DNA of 64,000 nt from JACKNG01 sp050184115 (lineage in GTDB: Bacteria > Pseudomonadota > Gammaproteobacteria > Ga0077536): NCBI GenBank assembly GCA_050184115.1, contig JBFXAQ010000003.1:310001-374000 (forward strand), given 5' to 3'. Shown in pieces: positions 6,838 to 14,767 of this stretch (the stretch's first letter is position 1; every line of letters starts with the position of its first letter). Below the pieces are notes generated by a model. It was not told the DNA's origin and searched no databases. It saw nothing but the letters and a program-made list of their open reading frames with translations. A program made the translations under genes and the position numbers.

Positions 6838-8223
6838 TCAGATCCCGAGCCGGCGCAAGGCCTGCTGCGTCATGTACTGGTTGACCATGTCCTCGTCGGG
6901 GTCGAGGACCGATTCCCAGCCGCCGCGGCAGGTCTGGCCGAGGTGGAAGCGGGTGACGTCGTTGCGCGCGACGTCGTGGCTGATGGCCCACCACCAACTC
7001 CACTCCGGACGGCCATCGGCGGCGGTGATACTGTGCGCGCCACTCAGCGCCTGGCCGCCGCCACCCTCGAGCCCCTTCCACATCTCGCCGTCGCGCGCGT
7101 AGCTGATGGCCATGCCGGCACCCATGTTGCGCACGTCCATGTAGATGCGACGCCTCGAGACCGGCGCGCGGGGGAAGCCGACCGGTTCGCCCTCGAACAC
7201 CACCACCTCCGGGATCAGCGACTTGCCGACCTTGAAGTAGGACTTGCCCTGCTTCCCGCCGACGAGTTCGGGCCGCCAGTTCTCGTTCTCCGGCCGCCAC
7301 TGGTGGTGCGAGGAACCGAGGAAGGGGCCGCGGTGGATGATCTTCCAGTTGCCCCAGGTGAGCATCGGGTCGCCCGCCGACCACGCATCGGAGAGGTAGA
7401 GATTCATGCCGGCCATGTAGGGTTCGAAGCGCTGGTTGGCCGGAAAGCGGCGCACGCGCTTCAGGTTCGGCAGGTAACCCCACAACTCGGGGATCTCGCG
7501 CTGGTCGTAATGCCAGTAGCTGAGGAAGGCGTGGCCACGCACCTCGGGCGTCCAGGTGAACCAGATCGACTGCATGCGCGTCTTGTCCTCGTGGCCCGGC
7601 AGGTAGGGACCCGGTGCATCGGGACCGACCAGGCCGGTGCACGGCTGCTCGGCCCACACCCAGTCGTACTCGTAGCGCGGCGTGCCCTCGGGGTCGACGG
7701 TGACGGCGGGAATGGCATAGCGCGTGCGGTCGTGGCGACCCCACGACAGGGTGATGTTGGCAATCGCCTGGTTGCCGTCCTCGATGGTCGGGAACGGCAG
7801 GCCACCGATCCAGGGCTGGCCGTCCTTGGTGCGCACATTGCCGACGTCGTCGAACACCGCCTGGCCCTGGTTCCTGATCGTGGCATCGAGGAAGTACGGC
7901 GGGTACATCGTCTCGACCGCCTGTTCCTCGGCCACGATCTCGAACGTGCGGCCGTCCTGGATCACTTCCTGGTAGACGATGGGATCGAGCAGATCCTGGA
8001 CCAGCTCGACGTTGTCCTTGTCGATGACGTCGCCGACCTTGACCTGGCCCCGCGTGTAGCTCTCGATCGACAACAGTTCCTCGGGATAGGCGGGCGTCGC
8101 CTCGCCGGCGTTGCACAACGCCGGCCACAGTGCGCCGAGCACGCCGGCGCCGCCGACGCCGCGCGCGGTGCGGTCGAGAAAGAAACGTCGGCTGTAGTCG
8201 AAATCGTACTTGCGGATGTGCAT
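6838..8223 (-). CDS. DUF1329 domain protein, Tat-exported
   Basis: A 461-residue DUF1329 protein, normal length for the family. The N-terminus carries a twin-arginine motif (SRRFFLDRTARG) and a short hydrophobic stretch, so it is probably exported folded to the periplasm. The mature part is rich in aromatic residues (SIWFTWTPEVRGHAFLSYWH). DUF1329 proteins are usually encoded beside outer-membrane lipid or hydrocarbon export/uptake genes and have a LolA/LolB-like fold. Here the partner is the LolA-like gene 35 nt upstream. The start at 8223 has a GAGGGAGG site upstream on the minus strand. The pair may handle a hydrophobic substrate at the outer membrane; the substrate is unknown. Confidence 0.85.
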   Translation of the reverse strand: MHIRKYDFDYSRRFFLDRTARGVGGAGVLGALWPALCNAGEATPAYPEELLSIESYTRGQVKVGDVIDKDNVELVQDLLDPIVYQEVIQDGRTFEIVAEEQAVETMYPPYFLDATIRNQGQAVFDDVGNVRTKDGQPWIGGLPFPTIEDGNQAIANITLSWGRHDRTRYAIPAVTVDPEGTPRYEYDWVWAEQPCTGLVGPDAPGPYLPGHEDKTRMQSIWFTWTPEVRGHAFLSYWHYDQREIPELWGYLPNLKRVRRFPANQRFEPYMAGMNLYLSDAWSAGDPMLTWGNWKIIHRGPFLGSSHHQWRPENENWRPELVGGKQGKSYFKVGKSLIPEVVVFEGEPVGFPRAPVSRRRIYMDVRNMGAGMAISYARDGEMWKGLEGGGGQALSGAHSITAADGRPEWSWWWAISHDVARNDVTRFHLGQTCRGGWESVLDPDEDMVNQYMTQQALRRLGI

Positions 8224-8258
8224 GGCGCGCGCCCTCCCTCCGGCTGTCGGATACGTGC

Positions 8259-9065
8259 TCAGGAATTGCCCGTTTTCGAGGCCTGCATCTCGAACATGGC
8301 GTCATGCCGGCCGGGATCGATTGCCACCGACTCCGCCTCGAAGATGCTTCGCGTGCCGCGCTCGTGGACGATCATCGGCACACCGTAGGGCACCCAACGT
8401 GCGCCGTGCTGCTTGACGCTGTCGCGCGCGGCAAGCAGCTCCTTGCGCAGATCGCCGTTGTGGGCGAAGAACTCGGTCAGCATGGGCAGGCAGAAGGCCT
8501 GGTCGATGTAGCTGCGCACACGTCTGTAGTGCGCGTTGTCGCCTGGCTGGTCGGCCTCGGGCACGTATACGGCATGATCGTCGAGCACGGCTTCGTCGCG
8601 CCGCGTGACCTGCTCACGCTCGTCGACGCGGTGGAAATTCGAGAAGTCCTCGTAGGTGAAATCGGAAGCGAGGATGTTGCCGAAGCAGGATTCGCCGGTG
8701 ACCGGCCGCACCTGCTTGAGCTTGGGCGAATGGGACATGCAGGAAGTCTGCTTGCGATCGGCGTCGCCGTTGACCAGCACCGCCACGCCGCGCTCGTCGA
8801 CCGGTTCGACGATGCGCACCATGACCCGCGAGTCGTTGTCCTCGGTGCGCTTCCAGTACAGCTCGCGCAGCGCTTCGCGCACGCCGCCGTTGCGCCCGAT
8901 GATCTCCACGCGTTGCACCGGGTGCGCGGTGTGCGCCGGCAGGGCCCGTGCCGCACGGGCGTGCACTTGCGGGTCCTCGATGCGCGAGGTGTCGTAGGCG
9001 CTGGCCGGCCCCACCACCAGGGTGCCGATGACGGACGCGGCAAGACCGGCGGGCACCAGGTGCAT
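8259..9065 (-). CDS. LolA-like outer-membrane lipoprotein-sorting protein
   Basis: A 268-residue protein with a cleavable signal peptide (MHLVPAGLAASVIGTLVVG up to PASA) followed by a LolA/LolB-like lipid-binding fold of the PF17131 type. Characteristic segments are WKRTEDNDSRVMVRIVEP and DERGVAVLVNG. The ATG at 9065 fits the signal peptide; the frame is open further upstream but overlaps the divergent LysR gene. It is first in a two-gene operon with the DUF1329 protein. The 91-bp region to the divergent LysR gene contains an operator-like palindrome, so the LysR protein is the likely regulator. Unlike LolA proper it is not beside lolB or ftsK, so a substrate-specific role is more likely than general lipoprotein sorting. 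Confidence 0.75.
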   Translation of the reverse strand: MHLVPAGLAASVIGTLVVGPASAYDTSRIEDPQVHARAARALPAHTAHPVQRVEIIGRNGGVREALRELYWKRTEDNDSRVMVRIVEPVDERGVAVLVNGDADRKQTSCMSHSPKLKQVRPVTGESCFGNILASDFTYEDFSNFHRVDEREQVTRRDEAVLDDHAVYVPEADQPGDNAHYRRVRSYIDQAFCLPMLTEFFAHNGDLRKELLAARDSVKQHGARWVPYGVPMIVHERGTRSIFEAESVAIDPGRHDAMFEMQASKTGNS

Positions 9066-9108
9066 GGCATCACTCCGAGTCGAACGGTCGCCCAAGCTGC
9101 GGGGATGC

Positions 9109-9121
9109 TGACATAATGTCA
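9109..9121. promoter_or_regulatory. candidate LysR operator (palindrome TGACATAATGTCA)
   Basis: A perfect 13-bp palindrome lies in the 91-bp region between the divergent LolA-like and LysR genes, 44 nt upstream of the LolA-like ATG and 35 nt upstream of the LysR ATG. A second dyad (CAAAT-4-ATTTG) follows at 9120-9133. The whole stretch is clearly AT-richer than its surroundings. The arrangement matches how LysR-type regulators bind near their own divergent promoter. Binding itself is inferred. Confidence 0.55.
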
Positions 9122-9156
9122 AATGATGATTTGGTCTGTTTACATGAGATCTCCGA

Positions 9157-10095
9157 ATGACTAACGATCCCGCCCACGTCGTCGACCTGCGCCGCATGCG
9201 TACGGTCGTCGAAGTGGCCCGCGCCGAGGCCATCACCACCGCCGCGCAGACGCTGGGGCTCACCCAGTCGGCGGTCTCGCGCACCGTCGCCGAGGTCGAG
9301 GACGCGCTCGGCCAACGCCTGTTCGACCGCCTGCCGCGCGGCATCCAGCTGACCGACGCCGGACGCCTGTTCGTCGCGCGCGCCCGCACGGTGCTGGCCG
9401 GGGTCGACGACATGGTGGCGGAGGTCTCGACCGTCCCGAACCGCGTGACCGGGCGTCTGCGCGTCGGCGTAGCGGCGGCCGGTTCGTGGACGGCGCTGGC
9501 CTTCGTCGACTTCGCGCGCGAGTACCCCGACGTCGCGCTGGAAACCACCCATGCCTCGGACCAGACCCTGGTACCGCGCCTGCTGCACGGCGAGATCGAT
9601 CTCGTGGTCGGCTCGTCGAGCTATCTCCAGCGCTGGCGTGAGCTCGAGGTCACGCCGCTCGCCCCGCTGTACTTCGCGGTGATGGTCCGTCCCGGCCACC
9701 CGCTGTCCCTGATCGACGAACCGACCGAAGCCGAGGTGCTGGCCTATCCCCTGATGCTGCCGGAGAGCATCGAGGCGGCGTTCTCCGACATCGCGCTGCG
9801 CTACCTGCACAACGGCCTGCCGAGCCCCAAGCCACGCTACGTGACCAGCAACCCGGAACTGATCGGACGGTTGATCAAGGCCACCGACGCCTTCTTCCCC
9901 ATCATGCACCCCGATCCGGATTTCGCCGGGCTCGGCCGCCATTTCCTGTTGTTGCGCAACTGTATCCGCATGCCGCTGCATCACGTCTGCCATGCGCGTG
10001 CGGCGCAACGGCCGAAGACCCGTGTGATCGAGATTGCCGAGCAGCTCCTCGCGCGCCACCTGCAGCCGGCCACGCCGGCGCTGGAAAGCGCATAA
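9157..10095 (+). CDS. LysR family transcriptional regulator
   Basis: A 312-residue LysR regulator. The N-terminal winged helix-turn-helix is clear (AITTAAQTLGLTQSAVSRTV then LGQRLFDRLPRGIQLTDAG), followed by a periplasmic-binding-like effector domain (RLRVGVAAAGSWTALAFVDF, LLHGEIDLVVGSSS). It is divergent from the LolA-like/DUF1329 operon, which it most likely controls in response to an unknown small molecule. The ATG at 9157 gives the normal family length with the HTH starting near residue 20. A plus-strand DUF6632 gene follows 34 nt downstream. Confidence 0.92.
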   Translation: MTNDPAHVVDLRRMRTVVEVARAEAITTAAQTLGLTQSAVSRTVAEVEDALGQRLFDRLPRGIQLTDAGRLFVARARTVLAGVDDMVAEVSTVPNRVTGRLRVGVAAAGSWTALAFVDFAREYPDVALETTHASDQTLVPRLLHGEIDLVVGSSSYLQRWRELEVTPLAPLYFAVMVRPGHPLSLIDEPTEAEVLAYPLMLPESIEAAFSDIALRYLHNGLPSPKPRYVTSNPELIGRLIKATDAFFPIMHPDPDFAGLGRHFLLLRNCIRMPLHHVCHARAAQRPKTRVIEIAEQLLARHLQPATPALESA

Positions 10096-10129
10096 TCGCG
10101 CGGTATCCAGCCTCGGGGAGGGCGGCACG

Positions 10130-10516
10130 ATGGACGAAGCACGGCGACTCGCGTACCTCAGCCTCGCGCTCAGGGTGTTCGGCATCTTCCTGGTCGTCGG
10201 CGTCTACCCGCTGATGAACTGGCTGTGGCCGGACGGCTGGGCGTGGGAACCCCGGCAGAGCGAGTACGAACAGATGATCACGGGCATCTATGCCACGCTC
10301 GGCGTGTTTCTCGTCCTCGCCGCGCGCGATCCGCTGGCCAACCTCAGCCTGATCCGCTTCACCATCTGGTCGAGCATCGTGCACGGCGCCATCATGGCCG
10401 TGCAGGCCGGCCACGATCACGCCGAGCACGCCAACCTGTTCGGCGACGTACCGGCGTTGTTCGCCATGGCCGCCATCCTGTGGTGGTTGCTGCCCAGGCC
10501 AGCGGCCGCGCGGTGA
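10130..10516 (+). CDS. DUF6632 family membrane protein
   Basis: A 128-residue integral membrane protein with about four hydrophobic segments: LRVFGIFLVVGVYPLMNWLW; GIYATLGVFLVLAARDP; IWSSIVHGAIMAVQAG; PALFAMAAILWWLLP. The conserved polar motifs SEYEQMITGIYATLGVFL and DPLANLSLIRFT are those of DUF6632 proteins, whose role is unknown. The ATG at 10130 is preceded by GGGGAGGG. It may be co-transcribed with the LysR gene upstream and the short membrane protein downstream. Confidence 0.8.
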   Translation: MDEARRLAYLSLALRVFGIFLVVGVYPLMNWLWPDGWAWEPRQSEYEQMITGIYATLGVFLVLAARDPLANLSLIRFTIWSSIVHGAIMAVQAGHDHAEHANLFGDVPALFAMAAILWWLLPRPAAAR

Positions 10517-10552
10517 CACCGACCTCGTCGTACGCGCGGGCGCGCTGACGAC

Positions 10553-11134
10553 GTGCGCCGGCGTTACCGGCTGCTCGCTGCCGCCCTGTTCGCGCCACCA
10601 TTGCTGATCCTGGCCGGCGCCATCGGTTACGCGAGCTGGGCGGCACGACACGCCACCGACGGTCTCGTCCCGCCAACCGCGCTCGGCTGGCGGCTCGACG
10701 GCGATGCCGTCGACGTGATCGTCGGACATCAGGTCGACGGTGAACTCGAACACTTCGCATTCGACTTCCACGGCGCCGGCCGCCTCCTCCATCGCACCAA
10801 CTTCCTCATCGACCACGATCTGTTCGGCGGTGGCTTCGCCGGCGGTCTCGACCTCGACGACGACGGCCGGCTCGAGCTCGTGCTCGCCACCCGCGCCGGG
10901 CCGCGTGCGAGCCGGGTCATCGACATCCACGACGGTCTCATCCGCGAGCGCCCCTTCGTCGCCCTGCCCGAGGCACGCTGGCGAGCGGTCGCCGCGCGTC
11001 TTGCCCTGGTCGGGGTGCCGCCGGTGGCGGCGCTGGGCGCGGGCGCGGCGGTGTTGTGGTTCGCGCTCGGCGTCATGGCAGTGGCGATCTTGCTCGCCTG
11101 GCGGCTGGTGCGCGCGCTCTTGCCGGCACGCTGA
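10553..11134 (+). CDS. membrane-anchored protein of unknown function with VCBS-like motif
   Basis: A 193-residue protein starting at GTG 10553. It has an N-terminal membrane segment (LLAAALFAPPLLILAGAIGY), a soluble middle and a C-terminal membrane segment (VLWFALGVMAVAILLAWRLV). The middle contains GGGFAGGLDLDDDGRLELVL, a single calcium-loop-like DxDxDG motif of the FG-GAP/VCBS type. That suggests the central domain faces the periplasm. No family is recognised. Codon pattern and the paired membrane segments support a real gene. It lies 36 nt after the DUF6632 gene, so the two may be an operon. Confidence 0.65.
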   Translation: MRRRYRLLAAALFAPPLLILAGAIGYASWAARHATDGLVPPTALGWRLDGDAVDVIVGHQVDGELEHFAFDFHGAGRLLHRTNFLIDHDLFGGGFAGGLDLDDDGRLELVLATRAGPRASRVIDIHDGLIRERPFVALPEARWRAVAARLALVGVPPVAALGAGAAVLWFALGVMAVAILLAWRLVRALLPAR

Positions 11135-11221
11135 GCGGCGCAGCGCCAGCGACCGTTGTCGCGGCCCGCGACTCGCCTTATGTTTGGTGCTGGCATCGCC
11201 ACAGCCGTTGGGGAGGACGAC

Positions 11222-11293
11222 ATGGCCAGCCTGCCTTGCTCAAGCGCCTCCATCGCGGAAGTGTCGAGAAGCCGCCAGGTCCGAGACGCCTAG
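11222..11293 (+). CDS. possible 23-codon leader ORF upstream of the LLM monooxygenase
   Basis: A short ORF (starting MASLPCSSASIAEVS) begins at an ATG with a strong GGGGAGG site about 6 nt upstream and ends in a TAG three bases before the LLM start at 11297. It is in the same frame as the LLM gene. It is therefore either a leader peptide that couples translation, or an old N-terminal extension cut off by an amber mutation. The LLM ATG itself lacks a good ribosome site, which supports coupling. Serine is over-represented. Confidence 0.4.
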   Translation: MASLPCSSASIAEVSRSRQVRDA

Positions 11294-11296
11294 GAC

Positions 11297-12688
11297 ATGC
11301 CGACTCGTCCCCTGCTCTACTCGGCGTTCGTCATGAACACCGCCTCGCATATCCTGCACGGCCTGTGGCGCCGACCGGATGCCCGCCAGGTCGAGTTCAA
11401 TTCGCTCGAACTGTGGATCGATCTCGTGCGCGAACTCGAACGCGGCCTGTTCGACGTCATCTTCTTTGCCGACGTCCACGGCCTGTACGGCAATTTCCAG
11501 GGCAGTTATCGCAAGCTCGTCGAGAGCGGCCTGCAGATCCCGAGCAACGATCCGGCGGTGATCCTCTCCGCCCTGGCCAGCCACACCGAACATCTCGGCC
11601 TCGCCTTCACCAGCAGCATCGTGCAAGAGCACCCGTTCGCTTTCGCGCGCAAGCTGTCCACCCTCGATCACGCCTCGCGCGGCCGCGTCGCCTGGAACAT
11701 CGTCACCAACGGCCTCGCGAACGGTGCACGCAATTTCGGCTTCGACGGCCTGACCCCGCACGACGAGCGCTACGCCTGGGCGGACGAATACATGGAAGTG
11801 GTCTACAAGCTGTGGGAGGGTTCGTGGGACGACGGCGCCCTGCTGCAGGACCGCGCCAGTGGCCAGCACGGCGATTTCCACCGCGTCCACCGCATCGACC
11901 ACGTCGGGCCACGTTACCGCGTCGAAGGTCCGCACCTGTGCGCGCCCTCACCGCAACGCACGCCGCTCTTGTTCCAGGCCGGTTCCTCGCCGCGCGGCAT
12001 GCGCTTCGCCGCCCGACATGCCGAGGCGGTATTCCTCATCGCGCCGTTTCCCGAGGCCGCCCGCCAGGCCATCGCGGCAACCCGCGCCCTGTTGCCCGAA
12101 TGCGGCCGTGCGCCGGGCGACCTGCGCTTCTTCCAGGGCCTGTCCTTCGTCGTCGGCAGCACCGAGGAGGAAGCTCGACGCCGCGATCGGGAACTCGACG
12201 AAGCCATCGACCACGAGGCGATGATCGCCCACCTCGGTGGCGTCATGGACGTCGAGTTCGGGGCCTGCCCGCTCGACATGCCGCTGACCGAGTTACGCAC
12301 GGAGGGCGCGCAGAGCCTGCTCGACTGGGTGCGCGCAGCGGTGCAAGGGCGCGAGGCGACGGTGCGCGACATCGGCGTGCTGGCCAGCCGTGCCAGCCGC
12401 GTGACCGGGACGCCCGAACAGATCGCGGACAGCCTGGAAACCTGGCAGGCGGCTGGCATCGACGGCATCAACGTCATCAACGCCACCATCCCCGGTAGCT
12501 ACCGCGAGTTCATCGAGCACGTGATGCCGGTGTTGCGCAAGCGCGGCCTGGCGCGCACGGCGTACGGCAGCGGGACCCTGCGCCAGCGCCTGTTCGGCCG
12601 CGACCGCCTGCCGGCCAGTCACCCGGCGGCGCACTGGCGTGGTGCATTCACGCGGCGTGATCGTGACGGTGCCGCGGCACCCGCCTGA
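11297..12688 (+). CDS. LLM flavin monooxygenase (NtaA/SnaA/DszA type)
   Basis: A 463-residue two-component flavin-dependent monooxygenase of the NtaA/SnaA/DszA/SoxA group. Typical signatures are the N-terminal HGLWRRPDA, the long ELERGLFDVIFFADVHGLYG, SSIVQEHPFAFARKLSTLDH and GRVAWNIVTNGLANGARNFG. These enzymes use FMNH2 from a separate reductase to attack nitrilotriacetate-, sulfone- or pristinamycin-like substrates; no reductase gene is adjacent. The ATG at 11297 has no strong ribosome site of its own and follows a short in-frame ORF. The final 40 residues are Arg-rich and longer than usual. The downstream NADAR gene begins 31 nt after the stop. Confidence 0.88.
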   Translation: MPTRPLLYSAFVMNTASHILHGLWRRPDARQVEFNSLELWIDLVRELERGLFDVIFFADVHGLYGNFQGSYRKLVESGLQIPSNDPAVILSALASHTEHLGLAFTSSIVQEHPFAFARKLSTLDHASRGRVAWNIVTNGLANGARNFGFDGLTPHDERYAWADEYMEVVYKLWEGSWDDGALLQDRASGQHGDFHRVHRIDHVGPRYRVEGPHLCAPSPQRTPLLFQAGSSPRGMRFAARHAEAVFLIAPFPEAARQAIAATRALLPECGRAPGDLRFFQGLSFVVGSTEEEARRRDRELDEAIDHEAMIAHLGGVMDVEFGACPLDMPLTELRTEGAQSLLDWVRAAVQGREATVRDIGVLASRASRVTGTPEQIADSLETWQAAGIDGINVINATIPGSYREFIEHVMPVLRKRGLARTAYGSGTLRQRLFGRDRLPASHPAAHWRGAFTRRDRDGAAAPA

Positions 12689-12719
12689 TCCATCACCCCG
12701 CGCCTGCCGCCGACGGCCG

Positions 12720-13193
12720 ATGTTCGAACCCGAAGACCTCTCGGATGCCGTACTCATCGTGCGCGGCGACCCGCACGAACTGCTCGGCACGCACTCACCG
12801 CACGGCTTCGCCCTCGACGACGACGAATGGCTGTCGGCCGAGCACTACTACCAGGCGATGAAGTTCCTGCGCGGTGCGCATTACGAGCGTATCCGCGACG
12901 CACGCCACCCGGACATCGCGACCCGTCTCGGGCATGCTTGGTTCAAGCGCCACCGCCCGCGCTGGCGCCGAAATCGCATCACCTACATGACCCGCGCGCT
13001 CTACACCAAGTGCCATGCCCATCCGGCGGTGCGCGAACGGCTGCTCGAGACGGCAGACAAACGCATCATCGAATGCTCGAGCTTCGACGCGTTCTGGGGT
13101 TGCGGCCGCGACGGTCGCGGCGACAACCACTACGGCAAACTGCTCGAACGCGTGCGGGACAAGTTGCGCGAGGAGACGTTCGACGGTGCCTGA
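12720..13193 (+). CDS. NADAR (YbiA-like) N-glycosidase family protein
   Basis: A 157-residue NADAR-domain protein. Characteristic stretches are DEWLSAEHYYQAMKFL, ARHPDIATRLGHAWFKRHRP, ELLGTHSP and DAFWGCGRDGRGDNHYGKLL, the last being the conserved W-G-x-G-x-x-G-x-G-x-N-x-x-G signature. Family members act on ADP-ribose adducts or on toxic riboflavin-pathway intermediates (YbiA). The ATG at 12720 was chosen because the domain starts at once; an upstream start at 12639 would overlap the LLM gene. It may be co-transcribed with the preceding flavoenzyme, an interesting pairing given the YbiA link to flavin metabolism, but that is inference. Confidence 0.85.
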   Translation: MFEPEDLSDAVLIVRGDPHELLGTHSPHGFALDDDEWLSAEHYYQAMKFLRGAHYERIRDARHPDIATRLGHAWFKRHRPRWRRNRITYMTRALYTKCHAHPAVRERLLETADKRIIECSSFDAFWGCGRDGRGDNHYGKLLERVRDKLREETFDGA

Positions 13194-13242
13194 GTTGCTG
13201 ACGACGGTCGTGCCCGACCGCCGTCACGCAAGGTGCGCCCGT

Positions 13243-14757
13243 TCAGGGTTGGGCCTGCAGCGAGAAGCCGCCGACGCCAATGATCGAACGCTGCTGCTGC
13301 TCGATCTGAAAGCTCAGGCCGGCGCGGGTCGGGGTGGCTCCGGCCCCGGCCAGGAAGCCATCCGCGCTCGCCGCGCAACCGGCGGTACAGCCGGCACCAA
13401 TGGCATTGCCGGCCGTTTCGAACGCCGCCGTGCCGCCACGGAAGAAGCCCGAGGTCTGTACCGCGATCAGGCCTTGGTGGTCGACGTCGAACGAGGTCGC
13501 AACGTGCTGCGAGCCGAAATCGACGTGCACGTGGCCGCCGACGACGCCGGCACCGAGACTGCCGTCGGTTCCACTGGAGGCCGTCGTCATACCGTTGAAG
13601 TGATACTCGGCGCTCCCCGTGACGGGCAGGATGATCTCGTCCACGGCCACGATGTAATGCGCACTGTCGCTGGCGTCGAGTTCCAGCGACGCGCTGTAAC
13701 CGCCGTCGACGAAGGCCGTCGCCGTGCCCTCCGTCCAGCGCCCGAGGTAGAGGATGCCGTCGGTCGAAACGTCGACGACATTGGTCACGAACAAGGCGCC
13801 GGACTCGGTCACGCCGTCCTCGTTCACACGCGACCCCGTGATTCCGATCAACCCGCCATCGGCGTTGAACGAACCGTTCAGGATGTCGAGTTCGATGCCG
13901 GCCTCGCTCAGCACGGCCGAGCCGAGGGCCGCTCCCGAGCGCGCAAAGCCATCGAGATCGGTGTTGCCGATGCGCCCGGCGCCGCTCAGCACCCCGCTGC
14001 CCGAGATAGCGCCGGCGCCGGCGGCCAGCGGGCGCACCACGTCGACGCCGGAGATCGAGGCCTGGAAGACGGCCTGCCCGGCGATGAAATTCGAGTCGGT
14101 GACGGCGGCGACATCGACCGCGGTATCCAGGGCCGGGATATCGGCGACGTCAGGCTCGACGGTGCTCGGTACCGGTGAACTCTCGGCCGAGGCGACGAAG
14201 GCGCGCTGCCCCATCGTCAACTCCAACTCGCCCCCTTCGTTCGTCACCACGATGGTGCCCTCGCCACCGCTCACATAGAGGCCGTCCGGCACCGCGCAAT
14301 CGCCTTCGCAGATCCGCGCCTTGTAGGTGGTGCCGCGGATGCCGATGGTCGCCCACGTCGAGCGCAGCGAGTAGCGCTCCTTGTTGACCCGGCCGATGAG
14401 ACCGGTGGCCGCGCGGATGCCACCCTTGAGCAGGCGGAACACCGCGTTCTCGCTGCCGTCCGCGGTGCCATCGAAGTCGTAGCGCTCGATGCCGAACTCG
14501 CTGTTCGGCTGCAGCGCGACGAGACCGCCGTCCTTCATGCGCAGTTGCAGGCGGCCGGCGCCGGTGGCCACCCGCTCGCCGGCAACGACGCCGTCGCCGC
14601 GGCTCAGGGTACGCACCGTGCCGTCGCTCGAATGCGCACGGGTTTCCCCGATGGCGTACATGACGGTGCCGCCCAGCGCGCCGGCGGCGTGTACCGACGG
14701 TACTGCCAGGCCGCCGACGAGGGCGGCGACAACGAACACGATCTGCATCCTCGACAT
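13243..14757 (-). CDS. secreted FecR-domain protein
   Basis: A 504-residue exported protein with a signal peptide (MSRMQIVFVVAALVGGLAVP to VHAA). A FecR domain follows: GDGVVAGERVATGAGRLQLR, LLKGGIRAATGLIG, TWATIGIRGTTYKARIC. Right after the GIRGT motif lies a CEGDC pair. The equivalent position in the other FecR protein of this window (47735-50512) carries CAADC. The C-terminal half is Gly/Asp/Ser-rich and predicted all-beta. It lies 10 nt downstream of the barrel gene and has a GAGGAG site, so the two form an operon. In this class FecR domains appear not to be anti-sigma factors but structural periplasmic or surface modules. Confidence 0.8.
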   Translation of the reverse strand: MSRMQIVFVVAALVGGLAVPSVHAAGALGGTVMYAIGETRAHSSDGTVRTLSRGDGVVAGERVATGAGRLQLRMKDGGLVALQPNSEFGIERYDFDGTADGSENAVFRLLKGGIRAATGLIGRVNKERYSLRSTWATIGIRGTTYKARICEGDCAVPDGLYVSGGEGTIVVTNEGGELELTMGQRAFVASAESSPVPSTVEPDVADIPALDTAVDVAAVTDSNFIAGQAVFQASISGVDVVRPLAAGAGAISGSGVLSGAGRIGNTDLDGFARSGAALGSAVLSEAGIELDILNGSFNADGGLIGITGSRVNEDGVTESGALFVTNVVDVSTDGILYLGRWTEGTATAFVDGGYSASLELDASDSAHYIVAVDEIILPVTGSAEYHFNGMTTASSGTDGSLGAGVVGGHVHVDFGSQHVATSFDVDHQGLIAVQTSGFFRGGTAAFETAGNAIGAGCTAGCAASADGFLAGAGATPTRAGLSFQIEQQQRSIIGVGGFSLQAQP

Positions 14758-14767
14758 GGCAGTCTCC

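Noticed and set aside
11297..12688. LLM monooxygenase start moved to 11222 to include the upstream ORF
   Set aside because: A TAG at 11291-11293 separates the two. Amber read-through (pyrrolysine) has no support: no pyl context and no motif match in the extension.
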